DNA of 64,000 nt from Heterodera schachtii (Eukaryota; Nematoda; Chromadorea; Rhabditida; Heteroderidae): the NCBI GenBank assembly GCA_023374025.1, contig SIJG01000062.1, forward strand, positions 319,488-383,487, read 5' to 3'. The notes beneath the pieces are model-generated. The model did no database searches and had not been told where the DNA came from. It saw nothing but the letters and a program-made list of their open reading frames with translations. The position numbers were made by a program, and so were the translations under genes. Positions 47,603 through 56,967 of this stretch are shown here, piece by piece. The first letter of the stretch is position 1. Every line of letters starts with the position of its first letter.

Positions 47603-50600
47603 ATGTTAAAAAAAAAAAAGATTGTATTTCAAGCAAATTTAAAAAAATTAAAATTAAAAAAAATTACTGCGATTCATTTAGAAACAAAAAAGGGTAAACA
47701 AAGAACTGAAACAATGATGACAGCAAAGGAGACAAATCAAATGATGAAAGAAACGGAAGAGCATAAAGAAAAAGCATTAAATGTTTATAAACAGGCAAAC
47801 AATGAAATTTTCAATTTGGAGAAGAAATGGGAGGAGGAATATGAGAAGAAAATCGGAGAAGAAACCAAGCAAATAAACGAAGGATTAGCATCAATTAAGA
47901 AGGAAATGGAAATGAACAAAGAGATTGGGTAAAAGGGGATTAACGGATTAACAAAACAATCAGAGAAATCAAAGGGGATTAGCATTTAAAAAAGAGATTA
48001 TTATGATAATAAGCTTTTAACTTTTTACATTTTGTTAAAGTTAAGAAAATGTTTCGCCTAAATATTGGATTTTTTTATAAATTTAAAAGATTTTAAAACT
48101 ATATTAAAAAAACAATATTTCAACTTTGTTTTTTCAAAATTAAAAAAAAATGCTTAACCAAATCCCTGAACGTATTTAATCCCGGTGTTTTTATGCCCCT
48201 ATTTCCAATCTGCAGGCAAGTTTTGCTTTTTATCATTAAATATAATTGTTTATTTTTGTCAATTAACCCTTGACAGACTTGAACATCGAAATGAAATTAT
48301 GGTAGAAATGAGCCAAAAATTCGGAAACGCAAAGCAACAGTTGGAAAATGCATTCAGCGAAGAAAAAGCCGAAAAACAGCTCAATGAAGCAGCACAGAAA
48401 GGATTTGAAGAGGCGCAACAGCGATTTGAAACTGCAAAACAAGAGAAAGAGAAGGCAGAAGCGGCACTAAAGAAAGCGGAAGAGAAACGGAAGCAATTGG
48501 AAGTGAGTGCCATTTGTGGGTAAAAATATTGGGCACATAAGAAATGTATATTTGAATTTGTGTCTAGTTTGTAAGACTCCAGAAAATTTCTGACATAAAA
48601 AATTCTTTCACTTAAGTATCAGCATAGAAAAACCGATTTTGCGCAAAAAATTAAATTAAATTGAAAAACTTAAACAGTTTCCGACTTATTATTATCAATC
48701 TGTTTTCCGATTATTTTGTATTAGTTGAAGAAATCGATTTTAAAAATTAGAAATTTTGATGAAATACATTGGAATTTCGGAATAAATTTTATTATTAAAA
48801 GGCGGAAGTGGAGAAAGAGAAGAAGCGCGACGAAACTGTGACCAACACTTTAATGAACATCCAAGCGGCGGAAGTAAGAAGGGAAAACTTTGGGAAAGAA
48901 CACCACCAGAAGAAAGGACTCCGTGAAGCATTGGAAGTAAATGAAAAAATTAAAAAATGATTAATTATTGAAAAAGAGCATATAATAAATGAATTAAACC
49001 GATTTGGTGGTAAAATTTAATTTGTATTTTAGACAAGTATAAAAGAAGCAAATGAAAAAAGAGAAAATCTAGTTCAAGCTATTCGAAAAGAACTGATAGC
49101 CGTGGAAGTTGAGGTATAATTTACAAATCCACCTCTGATAGAGTAAATCTTTCATCTTTTTTTTTTTTGCTTAATTTTTCAGTATTTCTTTATTTAAGTA
49201 TTTTTAAAATTAATTTAAAAATATTTTTATTCAAATTCATTATCAGTAAATTTTTCCAGCTAAATTTACTTTTCTTCCTTTATTGTTTTTCTTATTTTTT
49301 AAGAATTTGGTGTAAAATAATTTAGAAATTTCAATATAATTCCCTATTTTTTCTCTTGCGTTGCCTAACGACAGACAAACACCGCTGCTGGCCTATGATT
49401 TTTTTTAATTTTTAAATTGACAGACAAAAATTAGTTTTTTGGAGTTAATCTGTTCACAAATTTCCCCCCGGAGGAGTCTGTCAAAACCACTAGATCACAA
49501 AATCTTTTAAAAATTTCAGGATCTAGTCAAAAAACAGGAAACGACAAAATACCAGAAGAACGTGAATGCAGATTTATTCCGCCCATTGGTGGACATTCGT
49601 GACAAAATTTTGTATTTGGCAATCAAATATTTTGGGATCGACAAAACGGAAAATGAAGGAAAATGTTCAATGGTGGAGAAGTCGAACAGCTCGAATCTTA
49701 AGAAACGCATCAACGACGAATTCAAAAAATTAGTTCGAACCACAAGCGATAAAGTTTAATATATATAAATAAATAGTCAATCATTTAAAAACAATATGGC
49801 TTCGGCGTGGGGGGGGAATTCAAATTCAATTTTTAGGGGTGTATTTTTCTTTCTTTAAAAATGCCATTCTTAGGGGGGTGTATTTTTCTTTTTTCAGAAA
49901 TCCCGAATTAGATGTGTTTTGCAGAGATTTAAAGCTGTTTTTTTGCCAAATAAAACTATTTTTTGCCATTTTGGGGTCCATTTTCAAAAAAATAATAAAT
50001 TGTGGGTCCGGCGGTGACAATATGCACCGGCGGGAAAATTTTGGAAATTTTAACACAATTTGTTAAGGAAATTACCTAAATTTTCAAAATTGAAATTTTT
50101 TTTTTGTTATTTGCATTTCGGGCAGGGGCTTTAGAGCCATCAGCCCCTCCCCCCTGGCTAAGCCCTTGAGATTTGATTGCCCTAATTCCCATTGAAAACA
50201 ATAATAGTCGGATTCTTAAATTAACTTTGAAATAACATTTTTTACATTTTAAATCCTAGAAACAAGAAAAGTCCAGCGAAATGAAGAAGCTTGTACAGAA
50301 AGCGATGTGTGTTTATGCTTCAATTGAGGGAGCAATGCAAAAAAGTGAGAAGGAAAAATTGAACAAAATGCTAAACAAAGAAAAAGAAGCGAACGAAAAC
50401 AAAGAAAATATTCAACGAATTGGTGAAGAAGTGGACCAAGAAGTTGAAGCGATAAGAAAGGAACTGATCGAACAGCAAAAAGTGAGAGAATATCACATTG
50501 ATCAGCTGCTGCTTGATCAACAACACGCTGTAGCTGATCAGCAGCCGCAACAGCAACCGTTGGCGGTGATGGAGCAAGGCCAATCATCGGCAAATAAAGA

Positions 50601-51644
50601 AATTGTTGCTGTTGGAGAAGACGGAGCAGGGGAAAAGGTAAAAGAATCCAAGAATTGGTTCAGTTGAGCTATAGAAGCGCGTCGTTGAGCAGCGGAGGTG
50701 TTGGCTAAAGGACCTGTTGGGGCTTGGAAACCAATTGAAGTTGGGGACAAATTAGTGAAGCTTCATGGTTCTCCATATATTCATTCCCGAAGGAAGGGCC
50801 CCAAGGGGTGATTAGGCCCAGGGATCCCATCCAACTCTTGATGGATACATAGGGAAGACTGAACTGATAACAGCTTGAATGGCGAAAATTAAATACATGT
50901 GTGAAACGAAATGTGATCGATCAATGATTGGTCGCAAAAGGAGCGGATAAACAAAGATATGAAATTGTAAATAAGTAAAAATTCTAGGGCTTCGGCAGGT
51001 ATAAACAAGAATTTAGGTCCTCTCTTAAACGATCAAAACTTTTAATTTTTAAAAGATTAGAATTAAATATTCCACTACTTATTTTTAAATTTCCATGAAG
51101 CCAAATTAAGGCTTTTGCGAGTATTTAGGGAATTTTTATGAATTTTACAGTAAAATTTTGAAGAAATAATAAGGAAAAAAGTAAATGAGTGCGCGATTGA
51201 TTATAAACGAGAGGTTAAGCGCAGACAATGCCAATAAACACATGTGCTTCGGGGTGTAATCTTTAAAATTCGAAAAAAAACTGTAATTTTTTAAATACGG
51301 ACTTCAAATAAATAAATTGTTCTGAAAAATGATTGAAGAATTATTATTAGGCTAATCAAGCACTGATCACTGAACAACAGCAAACTGAAAATGTTCAGGC
51401 CCAAGCCGAACAAAATTCAAATGGAAAGAAGAAATTACATCGTCGGAATACGTTAAAAGATATTTTTGAGGAAACGAAAAGTGATGAACACATTATTGAT
51501 CAGAATTTGAGCAGTAAACGATCGGACTCGATCAAAGGCGAAGCGATTGGCCAAGAATTGACCAAGGAAACGAACAAGCCAGAAAATGAGAGATCCAATT
51601 CGTTGCGTATGAAATTAGTAGAAACGGTGGACACAAAATGCTAA
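47603..51644 (+). CDS. 557-aa coiled-coil protein
   Basis: Seven exons, 47603-47928, 48277-48502, 48802-48936, 49033-49113, 49520-49753, 50260-50637 and 51351-51644, with all later introns in phase 0. The product is almost wholly charged helix (Lys/Glu/Gln/Ala with heptad-like leucines), for example EEKAEKQLNEAAQKGFEEAQ and KQEKEKAEAALKKAEEKRKQ. About residues 190-260 are less charged (DLFRPLVDIRDKILYLAIKY) and may be a small folded part. The tail is Gln-rich with repeated DQ dipeptides. No signal peptide. The start may lie further up, since a foldback element ends only 60 bp before this ATG. A structural role is likely, but no specific homologue recognised. Confidence 0.65.
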
Positions 51645-52099
51645 AAAGCATATGACGGACGAGTTCGACTGAAAGATCAAATCACACATTGATCAGTGAT
51701 CACTTTTCTATACCTATGTAATCCTTTTCATTATGTAAACTCTTTTTTCTAGTGATCATAGTAGTGTTCTTTTTGTAGTAAACTTGTTGCAGTATTATAT
51801 TTGGATTAGTGTAACAGGACTCACTGACTTACAAAATACACTATGGCGAAATGCTTATTCTATGAGATTCTATGTTTTTTTACCTATTTAAACTGAGATA
51901 ATCTTACTCCGTCGGCGACTATCTGCATGTCAGATCCAAATTACATTAAAATTTTTTTTAAAGATCTATCCAAAATCGCAATAATATATTTTTTAATGGA
52001 AATGACTGTTAAAAAGTTGGTCACATTTTTTAAAATATCAAAACAGCAAATCGTCACGTCACTTAACAAAAAATAAAAATCATTTCCCACATCCTAAGA

Positions 52100-52237
52100 G
52101 TAAGAAATGCGGATAATCCGAAACAAGCGGAAAATCTGTACAAATATATAGGATTATACAAAAATTTAGTTTCCTTTTTGCTGCATTGGATAATACCGCT
52201 TATATTAGCTTTTTTATTATTTAACAAATTGAAAAAG
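52100..52237 (+). CDS. Isolated exon encoding a membrane helix
   Basis: A 46-codon open exon ends at a strong donor (AAAAAG|GTGAGT). It encodes a polar stretch with KQAENLYKYIGLYKNL and then a hydrophobic helix (SFLLHWIIPLILAFLLF). No neighbouring exons could be joined, so it may be a gene remnant or part of a gene with exons I missed. Confidence 0.3.
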
Positions 52238-53655
52238 GTGAGTTTAATTCTATCAACAATTTGATTGAAAGTAATAAATTTTTCAAAAATTCTTTTTCCC
52301 GTATCACAAATGACCATGACGTAGCCTATTATTTTTGTGTGTACCGTAGACACTTTGTTCGTACAGTATGCTTTAAGACTTAGCTGATCATTTTTGCTTC
52401 GCCCCCTTTAACTCTTTTTCTGCCCTCCAGCACAATGTACTATTTTCACTCTTTCGGGATGGGGAATTGGCTAATCCCGAATTGTTCCAATTCCCCCTCT
52501 CCCCCAATTTGCCCCGGATGAATCAGTTTACCCTTCACCAACTATTCGCATATATTACATATTACATATGTGTATACCTTCGGAATAAAGGTCATTATTC
52601 CATTCCACTTTTGTAATTATTGGGGATGGGCTGGGCAACGAATGCCAATATTCAGCCCAAACAGTGCGAATTTTATCAATTCAGTCAGTTGGTTTTTCAA
52701 AAATATTTTCATTTATTTTTTCAATGTTCTTCAACATTTAACGTTTTGAATTAAACTTCAAAGTTTGTTAAAAATATATTTTATAATGATGAAATAATTA
52801 TTGAGGACGAAAATAATTTTAATTGATGGTGGATAAAAGTTGAATGCAGTTTTTTTTTCTGTTCAAGATTATCTAATTTTGTTCAATTTTCTCATTTTCA
52901 TTTTGTTAAGTCATCGGATATAAGAAACATAATGTATTCAGAGTCTATTTTTTGGAGAATCAATCCAAATTTTTATGATCTTTTGAATCGATACAACATG
53001 GCGCGGCTCATCGAAATCCCATTCAAATTAAAGCTTTTAATCAAGCAGTGACTGCTCAATGCTATTCTGTTAGTGTTAAGAGTCTCAAATAGCAATTGTT
53101 TAATAAATTTATTTATCAGCTAATTAAAAGAATTAAAAAATTATGATTTCAACCAGTTTTTTAACTAAAAAAAATGGTGACACACTATCACCAGAAAATG
53201 AAAAGAATAAATAATTCAATTCATATTTGAATTTAATTGCATTTTTAATATAATTTTAAAATATTAATTCGCTTATTTCCTTCATAACCATTTTACGATT
53301 AACAATTTAAAAATCTTTGTTAATTAATTGCATTCCCTTTTAATTTTCGTTTGTTTTTTAGCCCACTATATTTTTTCTTAAAAACATGACCATTAATTGT
53401 GCTCCTCTCCCCCGTTTTCCCTATTACATAATGCTGTTTTTCATAAGACATTTAATAAATCATAATTAATTGGACTAAAGAACAAGTTTAATTTGTGTCA
53501 AAATCATCAATATAAAATGCATTATTTGTCATCATTATTTTATTATACTTTACATTTTTATTCTTTTGAATTCGCCATTTCATAATTAAATATTCCAATT
53601 AATCTCAGCTTTATATAAATTTTAATTAACTATTAATTTTAGTGTTTCAGTTAAA

Positions 53656-53947
53656 ATGAACAAGATCCCTTTTTTGTTTATTGCTCTTTTTGTTGTGCAA
53701 ATTATTGCCGCTTATGAGCCAAGTTGCAAAGTTTGTAACGAAAAAATAATAAATTCAATAAATTAACAAATTTTAGTGTCCCGAAAATGAGGAGCCGGGC
53801 CAAGGGAGTTGCAACGGATGTGAGCCAAGTTGTGACAATCCGAAGCCGGAGATTTGCACTGCGCGCTTTTGTGACTGTTCATGCGACTGCGTGAAGGGAT
53901 TGTTTCGCGACAAAGCGAAAAAATGTGTGCCAAAATGTCCGTATTGA
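53656..53947 (+). CDS. Secreted TIL-type protease inhibitor, copy B
   Basis: Exons 53656-53730 and 53777-53947 with a 46-nt phase-0 intron; 81 aa. Same signal peptide and twelve-Cys TIL domain as copy A, ending VPKCPY-stop. The promoter region upstream is also shared with copy A. Intact, so both arms can express the inhibitor. Confidence 0.82.
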
Positions 53948-54696
53948 GAAAGAGAAAGGAAATTGATACGATGTATTAATTAGGGTGTTTTGTGTTATAT
54001 CGGGAATTGATTTATTATACTTTTAAAAATCGCTCAATAAATAAATTGTTAATTTTATTTACCACATCGAAAAAGAAAACATTTAGCTTTTCACTTAGAG
54101 AACAATCAGTTGGAAATGGAATGGGCGAAGATTGGCATTTCTGTCGGCCCGAAAAACATTTGAAAAAAGATTTTTTGGTCAAATCTTTTAACAATCAGCG
54201 GCGCCTACCGATGCCGCCGGCCCCCTGTTTTATTTTTTCTACAAAATATGATATTATTTTGCTAAAAAAATTTCCGGAATTTTCACGGACTTAAAAGGGG
54301 GTGAAAATATTTTTTGCTCATTTGTGAGTACGAATTTGTTCTGTAAGTTTTGGAGTTTTAAAAATTTTTTGAAATTTTTTTCAATTCTTTGGCCTTGGGA
54401 ATTCAGTTTAATTTTTGAAAATGCATACATAACTCACTTCTTTGTGGGTCATTTTTTGTGCAATAGTATACTTTTTAAAAATCGCTCAAATAAATAATTG
54501 TTAATTTTATTTACCACTCGAAAAAGAAAACATTTAGCTTTTACTTAGAGAACAATCAAGTTGGAAATGGAATGGGCGAAGATTGTATTTCTGTCGGCCC
54601 GAAAACAATTTGAAAAATAGCTAAATTTATTAATAAAACGAGTGATTACTACATCATGTTCAACTAGAAATTCAGATAAAATTATTCGTTCAGCAT

Positions 54697-55443
54697 TCAT
54701 TGGGTGTGTGAGCCGGCCAACCCAGGCATAGAAATCACACTTTCCGAGTTGGGCACATTTTGGACATGGACACCTTAAATGACAAATGGATTTGATTATT
54801 CCTTTCTTAATTGGCTTTACCCTTGGGGCCATCGATGGGCACTTTGCCAATGCTAATGCCAAACTCTGCACATTTCGAGTCAATCTCAGTGACTTTCTGA
54901 CCAAACTGTGCACTCAATGCCTGCCATTCGCTGTTGTTGCTGGCATGGGAAGAAGCGGAGGCGGCAATGGCGAACATGGCACGGACGAAGCCGAGGCTGA
55001 GGGCACACTCATCTAAGAATGGGGAAGAGACATTTAAAAATGATTTAAAAATAAATAAAAATGTAAAATTCGGAAAATGGATTATTTATTGGTTATTACC
55101 AGCAGAATGAGTGGCAAGAGATGCTTCGATGTCGGCCAAAAGAGTTCGATCACCGCCATTCGAGCAGCCGATCAGTTGGCCTTTCAATGCGCTCGCAACA
55201 CTTTGGGCATCGGAGCAAAGCGATGACTTGGAAAAGGAATGGGCGAAAGTGCCAACGTAATTGGCCATCAGCGAAACCACTTTTTGACTGCCGGGACAGC
55301 ACGGATCTGTCGAAAAACAACAAATTATTAAATTAAAATAATAAATTAAAACAATTAATACGCGGTGCCGAAAAGCAACATTGGCACAGCAAACAGACAA
55401 TTGCGACGATGGCGAGCAAAGAGACGGACGGGGAAGAAGACAT
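54697..55443 (-). CDS. Secreted-family copy B1, the only fully intact copy
   Basis: Exons 55443-55362, 55306-55100, 55012-54821 and 54773-54697 join with phases 1-1-1 to 185 aa. Signal peptide MSSSPSVSLLAIVAIVCLLC..CFSA; mature start HPCCPGSQKVVSLMANYVGT; a central region with Cys at LCSDAQ, IGCSNGG and DECA; then a Leu/Ala helix; then SKCAEFGISIGKVPIDGP; a short basic-free tail ends HTQ-stop. The last exon is also open in a second frame (starting CPCPKCAQLGKC), but intron phase selects the first. No known family recognised. Secreted, effector-like by size and signal only. Confidence 0.8.
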
Positions 55444-55811
55444 TTTTGAAGTGATTTCTTCGGATTATGAATTAATGGTATTGGTTGGTTGGATGTTGGA
55501 GTTGACTATGAGCTTAAATACTTTTGTTTGTCGTGAATGGCAGCCAAAGAATAGGGCAAATTGACGTTGGCATTTGCCGACAAACATTGAAAAAAATACA
55601 CATCCTGCAAATTACAACAATTTCCTTCCTTTCAAAATTAAATGTGCCTTTTTTTTACAAAAAAATGTTTGTCGGCAAATGCCAACTTCAATTTTTCTTT
55701 CGCTTTGCCTGCCATTTTACAATAAAAATGTATTTAAGGCTCCAAAGTCAACTCCAACATCCAACCAACCAATACCATTAATTTCATAAATCCGAAGAAA
55801 TCCCTTCAAAA
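55444..55811. promoter_or_regulatory. Bidirectional promoter between copies B1 and B2
   Basis: 368 bp between ATGs, mirrored halves. TATTTAAG boxes at 55513-55520 (inverted) and 55731-55738 (direct) lie 70-80 bp before each ATG. Nearer the centre both sides keep TTTGTCGGCAAATGCCAA, so ATGCCAA faces each gene. ATGCCA matches the DOG-box motif reported for dorsal-gland effector promoters in cyst nematodes; whether it acts here is inference. Confidence 0.6.
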
Positions 55812-56552
55812 ATGCCTTCTTCCCCGTCCGTTTCTCTGCTCGCCATCGTCGCAATTGTCTGTTTGTTGTGCCAATGTTGCTTTTCGGCACCGCGTATTAA
55901 TTGTTTTTAATTTATTATTTAATTTAATAATTTGTTGTTTTTCGACAGATCCGTGCTGTCCCGGCAGTCAAAAAGTGGTTTCACTGATGGCCAATTACGT
56001 TGGCACTTTCGCCCATTCCTTTTCCAAGTCATCGCTTTGCTTCGGATGCCCAAAATGTTGCGAGCGCATTGAAAGGCCAACTGATCGGCTGCTCGAATGG
56101 CGGTGATCGAACTCTTTTGGCCTGAAATCGAAGCATCCCTTGCCACTCATTCTGATGGTAATCACTAATAAATGGACCATTGCCTAATTGATATTTTTAT
56201 TTATTTTTAAATCATTTTAAATGTCTATCCCCTTTTAGATGAGTGTGCCCACAGCCTCGGCTTCGTCCGTGCCATGTTCGCCATTGCCGCCTCCGCTTCT
56301 TCCCATGCCAGCAACAACAGCGAATGGCAGGCATTGAGTGCACAGTTTGGTCAGAAAGTCACTGAGATTGACTCGAAATGTGCAGAGTTTGGCATTAGCA
56401 TTGGCAAAGTGCCCATCGACGGCCCCAACGGTAAAGCCAAATTAAGAAAGCAATACCAAATCATTATTTCTTAAGGTGTCCATGTCCAAAATGTGCCCAA
56501 CTCGGAAAGTGTGATTTCTATGCCTGGGTTGGCCGGCTCACACACCCAATGA
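55812..56552 (+). pseudogene. Secreted-family copy B2, frameshifted in exon 2
   Basis: Exons by homology: 55812-55893, 55949-56157, 56239-56430 and 56476-56552. Exon 2 is 209 nt against 207 in the other copies: one extra base near 56040 (TTTGCTTCGG against TTTGTTCGG) and a second near 56122. The first shift leads to LCFGCPKCCERIERPTDR and a stop. The start also differs (MPSS instead of MSSS). Splice sites are intact, including the exon-3 acceptor lost in arm A. Confidence 0.7.
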
Positions 56553-56967
56553 ATGCTGAACAGAAATAACATTGCTTGAAATTAGATGATGAGTTGAGAA
56601 GATTATTATTATTTTTGATATTTATTTGTAGTTGGAAATGAAGTAGTAACCACTCGTTTTACAAATAAATTCGTTTTTGTTAAGGCAATTTAAATTTTAA
56701 TCGATTTTCTATAATTAATAAAGTTATTTTATTTTGATTAAATTTTTGCTAATATGCTTTTATTCCGGATTTTTTTCCATATTTATCTATTTTACATTCA
56801 AGCCCTATTGATCAGAAATTACTTTTTTTATTCAGCATTAAATTATGCTTAACAAAGCACCGGTCATAAATTAAATATTATTAAAACATTAAAATTAATT
56901 GTAAAATATATTTGGCAATAACTCAGCGAATTGGATTAAGTACCTTAATGATAATTTTAATAGTAAT

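Larger units (their letters stand above)
53030..56650. repeat. Arm B of the large inverted duplication
   Basis: Reverse-complement match of arm A (about 10.9-15.0 kb): the same TIL gene, then the same divergent gene pair, in mirrored order and strand. Outer similarity fades at about 53.03 kb (TGCTCAATGCTATTCTGTTA matching the inverse near 14.97 kb) and just past 56.65 kb. Confidence 0.9.
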
